From NCBI GenBank assembly GCA_905479575.1, contig CAJQNB010000014.1:35325-99324 (forward strand): 64,000 nt of DNA. The letters are read 5' to 3'. Of this stretch, positions 19,587 to 29,230 are shown piece after piece (position 1 is the first letter of the stretch; each line of letters begins with the position of its first letter). The position numbers and the translations under genes are program-made. Below the pieces are notes generated by a model. That model searched no databases. It worked only from the letters and a program-made list of their open reading frames with translations, and had not been told where the DNA came from. This stretch comes from an uncultured Pseudophaeobacter sp. Lineage in GTDB: Bacteria; Pseudomonadota; Alphaproteobacteria; Rhodobacterales; Rhodobacteraceae.

Positions 19587-20213
19587 ATGTCAGAGAACTT
19601 CGAAAACCTGGTCAAGCTTCCCGCTGACCCCGTGGCCAAACTGCTGTCGCATGCCAATGTGTTGTTGAAAACGCCGCTCCAATCGCCGCCATCGGCGGCG
19701 GCTGGTGTTGTCCTGAAAGAGCTTTACGACAAAGAGGCCCTGGTGGATCTGTTGCGGCTTTTGGGGGTCTTGCTCCCCCCGCGTGAGCGGGTTTGGTGGG
19801 CCTGTATGGCAGCCCGGGATTATATCGGTCCGCGTTCCGACAAGGATCCCGCCTCGCTGAGCTGTTCCGAGGCCTGGGTCAGGGATCCTTCAGAGGAAAA
19901 CCGGGACGCGGCCCGGTTGACGCTGGATCACGCCTACATTGATGATGATACGGTGAATTGCGCCCTTTCGGTGCTTTATGCACCGGGAACACTGGGGCCG
20001 GGAGACCTCAACCAATATCCGGCCCCCGCTGGGGCGTCAGAAGCAGCGGCCTTTGCGATGAATATGGTAGCATTGAGCCAATTGTCTGATAAGTTTGAAG
20101 AACACGGCCGGATTTTGGTCGCGCGTGCTTTGGATATTGCGCGTGGGGGTAATGGACAGGGCAGGGCCAAAGCGGCCAATCCTGATCCAGGTAACGAGAA
20201 AGAGGAGGCCTGA
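19587..20213 (+). CDS. Small protein between vgrG and PAAR, candidate spike adaptor
   Basis: This 208-residue cytoplasmic protein has no signal peptide or membrane helix. It has a helical core with LVDLLRLLGVLLPPRERVWWACMA-type sequence at about residues 50-75, and an Ala/Met-rich helix near 150-170. The C-terminal 20 residues are polar and charged. From memory it resembles a T6SS-linked family of unknown function (perhaps the one catalogued as DUF6931; not checked). Its place between vgrG and PAAR is where adaptor/chaperone genes often lie, so a role in loading PAAR or cargo on VgrG is plausible. The ATG at 19587 with AGGTGGGA upstream is preferred to the GTG at 19578. Confidence 0.7.
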   Translation: MSENFENLVKLPADPVAKLLSHANVLLKTPLQSPPSAAAGVVLKELYDKEALVDLLRLLGVLLPPRERVWWACMAARDYIGPRSDKDPASLSCSEAWVRDPSEENRDAARLTLDHAYIDDDTVNCALSVLYAPGTLGPGDLNQYPAPAGASEAAAFAMNMVALSQLSDKFEEHGRILVARALDIARGGNGQGRAKAANPDPGNEKEEA

Positions 20214-20214
20214 T

Positions 20215-20514
20215 ATGGGAATGCCCCAGGCACGGGTGTTGGATTTGCATGCCTGCATGCTGCCGTCGATTCCACCACCACCGGCCTTGCCGGTGCCAAC
20301 ACCGATCATGCCGCCCTGTGCGGTGACCGTTCTGGTCGGGAAACTGCCGGCTGCCCGGCTGAGCGATATGTGCACGGCGGCGCCGCCACACCCCATTGTC
20401 AAAGGTTCGGCGACGGTGCTGATCAATAAACTGCCAGCGGCGCGGATCACGGATACCGCCGCCTGTGGCGGTTTGATCATCAAGGGTGAGTTCACCGTGT
20501 TGGTGGGAGGCTAA
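20215..20514 (+). CDS. PAAR-domain spike tip protein
   Basis: PAAR proteins form the sharp cone on the VgrG trimer. This 99-residue protein is a bare PAAR domain: an N-terminal ARVLDLHACMLPS stretch, a Pro-rich turn (IPPPPALPVPTP), then paired VGKLPAARLSD / INKLPAARITD repeats and a closing IIKGEFTVLVGG strand. The Cys and His residues expected to hold the tip metal are present. No toxin domain is attached. It starts 1 base after the upstream stop and lies 7 bases before the fha start. Confidence 0.92.
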   Translation: MGMPQARVLDLHACMLPSIPPPPALPVPTPIMPPCAVTVLVGKLPAARLSDMCTAAPPHPIVKGSATVLINKLPAARITDTAACGGLIIKGEFTVLVGG

Positions 20515-20521
20515 GCGACCC

Positions 20522-22084
20522 ATGGGGGTGACACTCAAGTTTCAGAACTCTGGTGCGATGCCTGGCAATGCCGCGCCAGTCGCAATGCTGGGGCCCAGCC
20601 TGACCATTGGGCGGGGCGACAGCAACGATATGGTTCTGCCTGACCCGGATCAGCTGTTGTCGCGCAACCATTGCGCCATCGAGGACCACAATGGCAATGT
20701 TGTGGTAGTTGACCTCAGCGCAAACGGAACCTTTCTGAACTACTCCAAAATCCCGCTTGGACGTACGCCGACGCCGTTGAACAATGGCGATGTGCTCTGT
20801 GTGGGTAACTACGAGCTGCTGGTCGAAATTCACAGCAGCTCAACCGCCCAGATGATCCCCGATCCGTTGTCCGATGCACCGGTGTCGCATGGGGTGGCCA
20901 ATAATGCGCCGGATCCGATGGCGCTGTTGGATGATGCAGGTCCTGCCGGAGATTTTTTGGATGATCTTCTTGGCGCTTCGAACCCCACCGGACCATCGCA
21001 GCTCAACCCGGTTGATCCGATTGATGATCTGTTGCCGCCCCTGGGCGAAGAGGAAGATCCATTTTTTCAAAAGCCCAGTGACGGGCGCGAAGGGGTCGGC
21101 GCCAGCCTGCCCAGCCATTCCGCGTCGGCGGCGGATAGTTTTGCAAGCCCGGCTGCACATAGCGCGACAATCCCTGATGACTGGGATGATGACTTTTTGT
21201 CAGGGATCGGCGAACCGGCTACGCCCAGCCCCGCTGCGCCTCCGATTACGGCCCCACCTGCTGCCGTGCCCCCTGTTCCGACACCTACGCCTGCTCCCGC
21301 AGCGGCAATTGTAGAACCTGCCCCGGCTGTACCAACAGGGGCAGCCACGTCATCAGACCCCTTTGCCGAACCCTCGGATACTGTGGCCACAACCCTAGAG
21401 GCTCCTGTTGTCGCGCCAGCGGCTCCCCCTGTGGAAACTGCGGTGGCCAAAGAGACCCCAAAACAAGCTGAGGCAGAGGCGGCGGGCAAATCGGAACTGC
21501 CCTCAAACGCGGTCGCTGCGTTTTTGCGGGGTCTTGGTGTTGAAGAGAATGCTTTGGGAGATGAAGACCCGGCTAAATCCATGGGGCGTATGGGGCGGGT
21601 CTTGCAGACATTGGTGACGGGCCTGCGTGAAATCCTGATGACGCGGACCTCGATCAAATCGGAATTCCGCATCGAACAAACGATGATCTCGGCTGGGGGC
21701 AACAACCCGCTAAAGTTCTCGATCACACCAGAGCAAGCGGTCGAGGCCATGCTGAAACCCGCCACCAAGGGCTATCTCAGCCCCGAGACTGCCGTCGAAG
21801 AGGCGCTGAAGGATATCAAGGCGCATGAAGTTGCCATGGTGACCGGCATGGAGGCGGCGCTAAAAGGCGTTTTGACCCGGCTCGACCCCAAGGCGCTGGA
21901 AGCGCAGATCGAAGATAAAGGCGGATTAAGCGGTCTCTTGCGTGGTAAAAAAGCCCGCTATTGGGACGTCTATGAACGGCTGTTTTCCGAGATTTCGGAT
22001 CAGGCCGAAAACGATTTTCATGACTTGTTCAGCCGCGAATTTGCGCGGGCCTACAAGGCGCAATTGGACAAATTAAAAGACTGA
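20522..22084 (+). CDS. fha: T6SS FHA-domain protein (Fha/TagH)
   Basis: Fha reads the phospho-threonine signal made by PpkA and promotes T6SS assembly. The 520-residue protein has an FHA domain at about residues 15-100 (TIGRGDSNDMVLPD, LLSRNHCAIE, DLSANGTFLN). A long Pro/Ala-rich acidic linker spans about 105-325. The C-terminal domain specific to T6SS Fha proteins follows at about 330-515 (TRTSIKSEFRIEQTMI, NNPLKFS, MEAALKGVLTRLDPKALE, WDVYERLFSEI). The ATG at 20522 is chosen so that the FHA fold begins normally; an earlier in-frame start at 20486 would lie inside the PAAR gene. Confidence 0.93.
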   Translation: MGVTLKFQNSGAMPGNAAPVAMLGPSLTIGRGDSNDMVLPDPDQLLSRNHCAIEDHNGNVVVVDLSANGTFLNYSKIPLGRTPTPLNNGDVLCVGNYELLVEIHSSSTAQMIPDPLSDAPVSHGVANNAPDPMALLDDAGPAGDFLDDLLGASNPTGPSQLNPVDPIDDLLPPLGEEEDPFFQKPSDGREGVGASLPSHSASAADSFASPAAHSATIPDDWDDDFLSGIGEPATPSPAAPPITAPPAAVPPVPTPTPAPAAAIVEPAPAVPTGAATSSDPFAEPSDTVATTLEAPVVAPAAPPVETAVAKETPKQAEAEAAGKSELPSNAVAAFLRGLGVEENALGDEDPAKSMGRMGRVLQTLVTGLREILMTRTSIKSEFRIEQTMISAGGNNPLKFSITPEQAVEAMLKPATKGYLSPETAVEEALKDIKAHEVAMVTGMEAALKGVLTRLDPKALEAQIEDKGGLSGLLRGKKARYWDVYERLFSEISDQAENDFHDLFSREFARAYKAQLDKLKD

Positions 22085-22123
22085 ACCGCGCAGATCTGCG
22101 CGGACAATTAAGGGGAGAACCAG

Positions 22124-23464
22124 GTGTCCTGGGACAGCAAGGTGCTTTGGACTGAGGGGCTATTTCTGCAGCCGCATCACTTCCAGCAATCAGATCGCTA
22201 TACCGAAGGCCTGGTGACAGGCCTGGCCCGTCGTCTTGCCCCTTATGCCTGGGGGGTCAATGCGTTGGAAATTGACCACGAGGCGCTGAAGATCGGCCAG
22301 TTCGCTCTCAAATCCTGCGAGGGCTTGACCCAGGATGGCAGCATCTTTCGGGTGCCAATGGCAGACCCACATCCCCCGGCGCTAGAAGTGCCGACCACCA
22401 TAAAGGACTGCGTGGTCTATCTTACGGTGCCGCAGCGTCGCCAAGGCGCGGTCGAGGTCGACCTGAGCGGAGCCGAGCGGTCCGCTAGCCGGTTGCGCCC
22501 GGCGAGCCAGGAAGTCACCGATGTCACCAGCACAGAGCGCAAACCGGTGCCTTTGAGTGTGGGCAAGATGCGGCTGCAATTTGCGCTGGGTGTGGATGAC
22601 ATGGCGGACCTGCTGGCGATCCCGGTGGCGCGTATCATCGAGGTGCGCTCAGATAAAGAGATCATCCTGGATCAGGCCTTTATACCCTCTTGCCTGGATG
22701 CGCGCGCGGCCTCGGTCCTGCGGGACTTCCTGCGTGAACTCGAAGGGTTGTTGGCGCACCGGATGGAGGCCCTGTCGGGCCGTCTGGCCGAGGCAGGATC
22801 TGCCCGCGGTGTGGCAGATGTTTCTGACTTTATGCTGTTGGCGGTGGTGAACCGGATGTTGCCGATGATCCGGCATTTGCGTCAGATCGAAAACCTGCAC
22901 CCCGAACGTTTGTATATGCTCTGTGCCGGTTTGGCCGGGGAGCTGTCAGGCTACATGGCGGCGGACAAACAGGCGCCGGAGTTGCCCTCTTATACCCATG
23001 ACGATCTGATGGGCTGTTTTGCGCCGCTCATCCGGGTGCTGCGGCAATATCTCAGCTCGGTACTGGAACAGACGGCCATCGCGATCAAACTGGAAGAGCG
23101 CAAATATGGCATCTCGGTTGGGGTGATTGCGGATCGCAAACTGTTGGGCAATGCCGGGTTTGTGCTGGCGGTAAGTGCAGACCTGCCTGCCGAAGACGTG
23201 AGGCGCCATTTTGCCGGCCAGGCCAAGATCGGCCCGGTTGAGGAAATTCGACAACTGGTCAATTCGGCACTGCCGGGGATCACGCTGCGGCCCCTGCCGG
23301 TGGCCCCACGCCAGATCCCCTATCATTCTGGTGTGGTCTATTTTGAAATGGATGCGGACAGCCCCTATTGGCGCAAGATGACCACCTCTGGCGGCGTTGC
23401 GGTGCATGTGTCCGGGCAATATCCGGGGCTGAAGATGGAACTTTGGGCCATTCGCAACAGCTAA
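22124..23464 (+). CDS. tssK: T6SS baseplate-membrane connector TssK
   Basis: TssK trimers link the baseplate to the TssLM membrane complex and have a phage receptor-binding fold. The 446-residue protein begins with the hallmark W-x-EGLFLQPHHFQQSDR block (residues 8-24) and keeps the C-terminal domain pattern (FEMDADSPYWRKM, GGVAVHVSGQYP, LELWAIR-like ending). The start is GTG at 22124, supported by AGGGGAG upstream; any later start would lose the hallmark block. tssL follows after 68 bases, in the canonical K-L-M order. Confidence 0.96.
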   Translation: MSWDSKVLWTEGLFLQPHHFQQSDRYTEGLVTGLARRLAPYAWGVNALEIDHEALKIGQFALKSCEGLTQDGSIFRVPMADPHPPALEVPTTIKDCVVYLTVPQRRQGAVEVDLSGAERSASRLRPASQEVTDVTSTERKPVPLSVGKMRLQFALGVDDMADLLAIPVARIIEVRSDKEIILDQAFIPSCLDARAASVLRDFLRELEGLLAHRMEALSGRLAEAGSARGVADVSDFMLLAVVNRMLPMIRHLRQIENLHPERLYMLCAGLAGELSGYMAADKQAPELPSYTHDDLMGCFAPLIRVLRQYLSSVLEQTAIAIKLEERKYGISVGVIADRKLLGNAGFVLAVSADLPAEDVRRHFAGQAKIGPVEEIRQLVNSALPGITLRPLPVAPRQIPYHSGVVYFEMDADSPYWRKMTTSGGVAVHVSGQYPGLKMELWAIRNS

Positions 23465-23532
23465 GGCAGGCAGATACATCAGCCCTCCGCTGCGGGGGTG
23501 ATTTTGGTAATTTGGTGAGTGGGTAAGAGATC

Positions 23533-24975
23533 ATGGGTGAATATGACGATCCCTTTGCGGAACCGGGCGATACCGACAAAACGGTGATCCGCCCCAACCC
23601 TGGTGGACGCCGTACTGCGACACCGCAGCCGACGCCCGTTGCCGCCCCACCCGGCGACGGTGGCCAGGACCCTGCTTCCGGTGCCGGGCTGGATGCCTTT
23701 GGTGTGCCCCAGGCGGCCACGGCGCAAAGCAACCAATCCGGCAGTCAACCCGGCGGGGCAACAGGCAAAGCAGCCCCTATGGCGTTGACAGGGATGAACC
23801 CGCTGACCGCCTGCGCTTCGACCCTGTTTGCCTTGATCAGCCGCATTCGCAACCGGGCGCAGCATATGGACCCAGATGGGCTGCGCAAGAACGTGGTGGC
23901 CGAAGTGCGGGCGTTTGAAAATCGCGCTTTGCAGGCGGGTATCGCCGCGCAGACGGTAAAAGTCGCCCGTTATGCGCTCTGTGCGACGTTGGATGATGTG
24001 GTGCTGAACACGCCCTGGGGTGGACAATCCAGCTGGGGTCTGCAGTCCATGGTTGGGACCTTTCACCGAGAAACCGTTGGTGGTGACAGGTTTTATGACC
24101 TTTTGGCCCGTCTGGAAAAAGAACCCGGCGCCAATATCGACATGTTGGAGTTTCTCTACATGTGTATGTCGCTGGGCTTTGAGGGCCGTTTGCGTATTGA
24201 GCAGGGTGGCGCTGAAAAGCACCTGCAAATCCGCGCCGCTCTGGCCCGCATTCTGCGCAACCAGCGTGGCCCGATTGAACGGGATCTGTCGCCCCATTGG
24301 GAAGGGGTGATCAAACCTTTCAAGGTGCTGTCGGCCTGGCGCCTGGTCTGGATCGCCCTGGTAGTGACCAGCGTGTTGCTGGTGGCGCAGTTCCTGGGGC
24401 TGAGCTGGGCCTTGTCCAATCAGACAGGCAATGTGATCGGCCAGCTGAGCATCGTTGACTCTGGCCCACCCGTCGAGTTGGAACGCAGGGCTCCACCACC
24501 GCCGCCACCACCGCCGATCCAAACGCTGGAAGAACAAGTGGCCAAGGTTGCAGGCTTTCTGGGCCCGGAAATTGACGAAGGTATTGTCGAGGTTTTCCAA
24601 AAGGGCAACACGCTGATCATTCGATTGGCGGGATCGGGAATGTTTGGCTCTGGTTCTGACCAGCTCAGCAAGGGGTTTAAAACACCCGTGGCCCGTGTTG
24701 CTGAGGCGCTGAACGAAGAAAAGGGTCAAGTCATTGTGGCCGGCCACTCGGATAATATCCCAATTCGCTCGTCGCGCTTCCCCTCCAACATGGCGCTGTC
24801 TTTGGCGCGGGCCAAATCGGTAATGACGGGCATGGCTCAGGTCTTTAACGACCCGACGCGTCTGTCTGCCGAAGGCCGTGCAGAAAAAGAGCCCATTGCC
24901 GACAACGGCACCAAGGCCGGGCGGGCCAAGAACCGCCGTATCGAGATCTTGCTAGTGCAGGAGGTTGACCAATGA
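23533..24975 (+). CDS. tssL: T6SS membrane protein TssL with C-terminal OmpA peptidoglycan-binding domain
   Basis: TssL (IcmH/DotU-like) is part of the inner-membrane complex with TssM. This is the evolved form, 480 residues. It has a Pro/Gly-rich N-terminal tail, then the cytoplasmic DotU-type helical domain (about 85-265, with NPLTACASTLFALISRIR), and one membrane helix near 271-294. A polyproline run follows near 318, then an OmpA-like domain (370-478) with VIVAGHSDNIPI and RAKNRRIEI that should grip peptidoglycan. The built-in OmpA domain removes the need for a separate TagL. The stop overlaps tssM by 4 bases. Confidence 0.96.
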   Translation: MGEYDDPFAEPGDTDKTVIRPNPGGRRTATPQPTPVAAPPGDGGQDPASGAGLDAFGVPQAATAQSNQSGSQPGGATGKAAPMALTGMNPLTACASTLFALISRIRNRAQHMDPDGLRKNVVAEVRAFENRALQAGIAAQTVKVARYALCATLDDVVLNTPWGGQSSWGLQSMVGTFHRETVGGDRFYDLLARLEKEPGANIDMLEFLYMCMSLGFEGRLRIEQGGAEKHLQIRAALARILRNQRGPIERDLSPHWEGVIKPFKVLSAWRLVWIALVVTSVLLVAQFLGLSWALSNQTGNVIGQLSIVDSGPPVELERRAPPPPPPPPIQTLEEQVAKVAGFLGPEIDEGIVEVFQKGNTLIIRLAGSGMFGSGSDQLSKGFKTPVARVAEALNEEKGQVIVAGHSDNIPIRSSRFPSNMALSLARAKSVMTGMAQVFNDPTRLSAEGRAEKEPIADNGTKAGRAKNRRIEILLVQEVDQ

Positions 24976-27900
24976 TCCGCCGTTATCTTTTGCCGATGTT
25001 TCGATCGCTCTATTCGGCGCTCATCCTGCTGGCGATCGCGCTTTCAGCCTGTACCTGGTTTTTTGCGCCCTACATTGGCAGCGCTGACTGGCGTCCCTTT
25101 GACGGCATTCAGGCGCGGGTGATCACCATTGCGGTGATCTGGGTTCTGACCCTGCTGATCATCGGATTGGTGTTCTGGCTGCGACGCCGCCGTGACCGAG
25201 CGATGGCTGACGACATGGTCGAAGCTGCAGATGTTGTCGATGATGACGATGTGATGCTGGAAGAAATCGGTGAGCTGCGTGGCAAATTCAAGCAGGCGAT
25301 GACAGAGCTACGCAAGTCCAAAAACGGGCGGCGGCATCTGAATGTGCTGCCTTGGTATGTGATCATTGGCCCGCCGGGATCAGGGAAAACCACGGCCATT
25401 GTGAACTCGGGCCTGCAGTTTCCCCTGGCGGACAAGCTGGGCAAAGCCGCCATTGGTGGTGTTGGCGGCACGCGCAACTGTGATTGGTGGTTCACCAATG
25501 ACGCGGTGCTGATCGACACCGCCGGGCGCTATACCACACAGGAAAGCGACACAGAGGCAGACAATGCCGCCTGGCTTGGCTTTTTGGGCCTGTTGAAAAA
25601 GTACCGCAAGCGCCAGCCAATCAATGGGGCTTTGGTGGCGATCTCGCTGTCGGATCTTTCGCTGCAGGACGAGATGACACAAAAATCCCATGCCCAGGCT
25701 GTGCGGCGGCGCTTGTCTGAGCTGCGCGAACGGCTTGGGGTGCGCTTTCCGGTCTATGTTCTGTTCACCAAGGCCGACCTCATCGCGGGTTTTCAGGAGT
25801 ATTTTGACACTCTTGGCAAAGAAGAGCGCGAACAGGTCTGGGGCTTTACCCTGCCGCTGATCAAAAGCAAAAAAGACGCCGCAGCAATTGAGCATTTTGA
25901 CGAGGAGTTTGCAGGGCTTCTGGGGCAGATGAATGCGCAGCTGTTGGAGAAAATGCAGGCAGAAACCGATCATCAGCGCCGCGCGCTGGTGGCGGGGTTC
26001 CCCTCGCAGGTGGCCTCGATGCGGGCCGTGGCCAAAGAGTTTCTGACCGAGGTCTTTCAGGACAACCGTTATGAGCAACGCCAGATGCTACGGGGGGTCT
26101 ATTTCACCTCCGGGACTCAGGAAGGGACGCCGATTGACCGGCTGATGCTGGGCATGGCGCAGACTTTTGGCATTGGACGGCAAGCCATCGGCACCGGTCA
26201 GGGGACGGGGCGGTCTTTCTTCCTGACCCGTCTGTTTGAAGGCGTGTTGTTCCCCGAGGCCGGCCTGGTTTCCGCAGATGACAAGGTTGAGCGCCGCTAT
26301 CGTTGGACCCGGCGTGCGGCGATTACCGCAACTGTGCTGGTGGCGGCGGCCATGGGCGGGCTTTGGGTGAATTCCTTCTTCCAGAACGCCGAGTTCATTC
26401 GTAAGGCCGAGGCGCAGGTTGTCGAGTATCAGGCGAGGGCCGCAACCCTGCCAGCCAGTCCAGTGGGCGATACCGATCTTGTGCCGGTGGCAGAGGCGCT
26501 TAACTTGCTGCGTGACATGCCGGGCAATCCGGTGTTGTCAGACCCTCAGCCTGAACGCGCAATGACATATGGCCTGTATCAGGGCGAGGTCATTGGCACC
26601 CAGACGGCACAGACCTATCGCGCCGCGCTGAACCAACGCCTGTTGCCGCGGCTTCTGGTGCGTCTGGAAGAACAAATTGCAGGTAATGTGAACAATCCTG
26701 ATGTGCTGTATGAAGCGCTGAAGATCTATTTGATGCTGGGCCTGCAGGGGCCGATGAATCCGGATCTGGTCAAGGAATGGATGCGGCTGGATTGGGAATT
26801 GGTGGCCTATCCTGGTGCCGCACGTGGGCAGATGCGCAATGACTTGATGGATCATTTGTCGGCGCTGCTGTCGCAACCGATGGAAGAGATCGCCCTGAAC
26901 GGTCCACTGGTGGAGCAGGCGCAGAATATCCTGTCGGAAATGCCGCTGGCGCAGCGGGTTTACAACGGGATCATCAATTCCAACCAGGCGACTAGCCTGC
27001 CAAAATGGCGTTTGACCGAAATTGGCGGTCCTTCGGTAAAGCGGGTTCTTGTGCGCAGCTCTGGTAAGCCGCTGAATGAAGGTGTCGAGGGTATTTTTAC
27101 CTACGACGGCTTTAACAATGTGTTCTTGCCCGAGGCTGTCAGCGTGTCCGAACGGGTGCAGAATGAGGCCTGGGTATTGGGCGAACGGGCGGGGGATGGC
27201 CAAAGTGAAGCGGCGCTTTTGGCGCTGAGCCGCGATGTGCTGGATCTCTATTACAACGATTATATCAGCCGCTATGACCAGATCCTGGGGGATGTTGATA
27301 TCGTGCCGCTGGAGTCGCTGAGCCATGCGGTTGAAGTGACAAATGTCCTGTCCGGGCCGACCTCGCCGATTATGAATATCCTGACGGAAATCAGCCGCGA
27401 AACCCGGCTGGCTGAGGATCGATCGGCGCTGGATTCCGCTTCGCTGAACGAGGGTGTTTCCCAGGTTGTCGGCATCGAAACCCGGTCGGGTATGTCCATT
27501 CAGGGGCAAATTCTGCTGGAAGCTCTGATCAATTCTGCCGCCAACGCGCCAGGAGAGGCGCCCAAACCACCAGGGTCCTATGTGCAGGAACGCTTTCAGT
27601 GGTTGCACGATCTGGTGGTCCGGCTACAGGGGCAGCCTTCGCGGTTGGATGACCTGATGGGGTCTTTGCAACTGGTCTATCAAGAGCTGAACAAGATGTC
27701 GTTCAGCGGTGTGGCCTCGGGAGAAAGTGGTCAGGCGCTGCTGCAATTCCAGCAGACGGCGTCGCGGATTGACGGGCCTATTCAACGCTGGGCAACTCAG
27801 ATTTCGGCGGGCTCGTCTGGCATTACATCCGAGGGCACGCGGGCGTCGATCAACGCGCGCTGGCAATCTGCGGTATTGCCGTTTTGTCAAAAAGCCCTAG

Positions 27901-28544
27901 ACAACCGCTATCCGTTCAACCGGCGCGCGCGGGCGGATGTGGCGATGGTGGACTTTGCCAAGCTTTTTGCCCCGGGTGGGCTTATCGACGGGTTCTTTGA
28001 TGAGAACCTGCTGAAATATGTCGATACCCGCAGTCGCCCCTGGACCTGGAAACGGGTGAATGATGTTGATCTGGGGATTAGCCAGGCAGTGTTGCAGCAG
28101 ATGCAATATGCCGCTGAAATCCGTGATGCCTTCTTTAATGGGGCGGCTAATCCTTCGGTTCAGTTTCAGATCACCCCAAAGGCGCTGGACCCCAAGGCGA
28201 AAGAAGTTCTGCTGGAAATTGATGGGTCAAAGGTCAGTTACAATCACCGCATGGGGCAACCGACACCGGTGGCGGTGAACTGGCCCGGATCCGTTGGCCT
28301 GGCCCGGATTACCCTGCTGCCGCAGCGGCGTGGCAATGAAAACACCCTGTCGCGCGATGGGCCCTGGGCCTGGTTCCGGCTGCTGGATGCGGCAGAGGTG
28401 CGGCGCACCAATGTCAGCGACCGACGCCGGGTGAACTTCCGTGTTGGCGGCCGCCTGGCCCTGTTTGAGTTGCAATCGGGATCGGTGGTGAACCCCTTTG
28501 CCCTGCCTGCCATGGCAAAATTCCGCTGCCCGAAGTCGATGTGA
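24972..28544 (+). CDS. tssM: T6SS membrane protein TssM (IcmF)
   Basis: TssM spans the inner membrane and is the main pillar of the secretion channel. The 1190-residue protein has two N-terminal membrane helices (about 12-32 and 48-68) and a cytoplasmic NTPase-like domain with Walker A GPPGSGKTT near residue 134 and DTAGRY. A third membrane helix lies near 445-465, followed by a long periplasmic part ending in the usual C-terminal beta domain. The ATG overlaps the tssL stop (ATGA). No tssJ lipoprotein gene was found, which matches TssJ-less T6SSs known in some alphaproteobacteria. Confidence 0.97.
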   Translation: MIRRYLLPMFRSLYSALILLAIALSACTWFFAPYIGSADWRPFDGIQARVITIAVIWVLTLLIIGLVFWLRRRRDRAMADDMVEAADVVDDDDVMLEEIGELRGKFKQAMTELRKSKNGRRHLNVLPWYVIIGPPGSGKTTAIVNSGLQFPLADKLGKAAIGGVGGTRNCDWWFTNDAVLIDTAGRYTTQESDTEADNAAWLGFLGLLKKYRKRQPINGALVAISLSDLSLQDEMTQKSHAQAVRRRLSELRERLGVRFPVYVLFTKADLIAGFQEYFDTLGKEEREQVWGFTLPLIKSKKDAAAIEHFDEEFAGLLGQMNAQLLEKMQAETDHQRRALVAGFPSQVASMRAVAKEFLTEVFQDNRYEQRQMLRGVYFTSGTQEGTPIDRLMLGMAQTFGIGRQAIGTGQGTGRSFFLTRLFEGVLFPEAGLVSADDKVERRYRWTRRAAITATVLVAAAMGGLWVNSFFQNAEFIRKAEAQVVEYQARAATLPASPVGDTDLVPVAEALNLLRDMPGNPVLSDPQPERAMTYGLYQGEVIGTQTAQTYRAALNQRLLPRLLVRLEEQIAGNVNNPDVLYEALKIYLMLGLQGPMNPDLVKEWMRLDWELVAYPGAARGQMRNDLMDHLSALLSQPMEEIALNGPLVEQAQNILSEMPLAQRVYNGIINSNQATSLPKWRLTEIGGPSVKRVLVRSSGKPLNEGVEGIFTYDGFNNVFLPEAVSVSERVQNEAWVLGERAGDGQSEAALLALSRDVLDLYYNDYISRYDQILGDVDIVPLESLSHAVEVTNVLSGPTSPIMNILTEISRETRLAEDRSALDSASLNEGVSQVVGIETRSGMSIQGQILLEALINSAANAPGEAPKPPGSYVQERFQWLHDLVVRLQGQPSRLDDLMGSLQLVYQELNKMSFSGVASGESGQALLQFQQTASRIDGPIQRWATQISAGSSGITSEGTRASINARWQSAVLPFCQKALDNRYPFNRRARADVAMVDFAKLFAPGGLIDGFFDENLLKYVDTRSRPWTWKRVNDVDLGISQAVLQQMQYAAEIRDAFFNGAANPSVQFQITPKALDPKAKEVLLEIDGSKVSYNHRMGQPTPVAVNWPGSVGLARITLLPQRRGNENTLSRDGPWAWFRLLDAAEVRRTNVSDRRRVNFRVGGRLALFELQSGSVVNPFALPAMAKFRCPKSM

Positions 28545-29230
28545 TGGCGGCGGGGTTTGGAGCCTTTGGCAAGATGCCCGACGTCGGAGATTTCTTCCGG
28601 ATCAATGTGGCGGGTGGATTTGTGCGGGTTTGGGACAACTGGGTGCAGCAGCTGATGATGGAGGGGCAGGCCCAGTACGGTGCGGGGTTCGACAGCCACT
28701 ATATGTCGGCGCCGCTATGGCGGTTCACCCTGGCGGCTGGCCTGGCTGGCCCCAGCAAGATCATGGGGGTTTTGATGCCCTCGGTGGATCGTGTTGGTCG
28801 TCGTTTTCCGCTGACGCTGGTATTGCCGTTGGAGACCCCGGGGCCGCCGGCGCTGGATCATCTGCGCGAGGGGGCCTTGTTTGAAAAGCTGGAAGACATC
28901 GCGCTTTCGACGCTTGAAAATGGCATGACAAAAACCCGGCTAGAACAAGAGCTCCAATCTCTGGAGGTGCCGGGATTGCGCGCATCCGTTCCTCTGCGGC
29001 AGCAGGGGGAGACGCTGGTTCTGACGGGAAGCGGCGGTGACGATTCTCTGGTTGCGATCCATCTTGCTGGCGCCCTGCTGGCAAAACAGGTGCCGGGCGG
29101 CGGTGTCTGGAGCACCTACCTGGAGAGCGGGCCGCGGATGATGATCAGACCGGATTTGCCCCTAGGACATGCGGGGTCTGGGTTGTTTGATCTTGCGGCA
29201 CCAATATGGCGGGAGGCCCAACCGATATGA
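28544..29230 (+). CDS. tagF: T6SS post-translational repressor TagF
   Basis: TagF holds the T6SS off independently of phosphorylation by binding Fha. The 228-residue protein opens with the family signature GFGAFGKMPDVGDFFR and W-D-N-W (residues 3-35). It continues with YMSAPLWRFTLAAGL and the GVLMPSVDRVGRRFPLT block typical of TagF. The ATG at 28544 overlaps the tssM stop (TGATG); the GTG at 28541 is possible. Its 3' end overlaps pppA by 4 bases. In Agrobacterium TagF and PppA are one fused protein; here they are separate but coupled. Confidence 0.93.
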   Translation: MAAGFGAFGKMPDVGDFFRINVAGGFVRVWDNWVQQLMMEGQAQYGAGFDSHYMSAPLWRFTLAAGLAGPSKIMGVLMPSVDRVGRRFPLTLVLPLETPGPPALDHLREGALFEKLEDIALSTLENGMTKTRLEQELQSLEVPGLRASVPLRQQGETLVLTGSGGDDSLVAIHLAGALLAKQVPGGGVWSTYLESGPRMMIRPDLPLGHAGSGLFDLAAPIWREAQPI

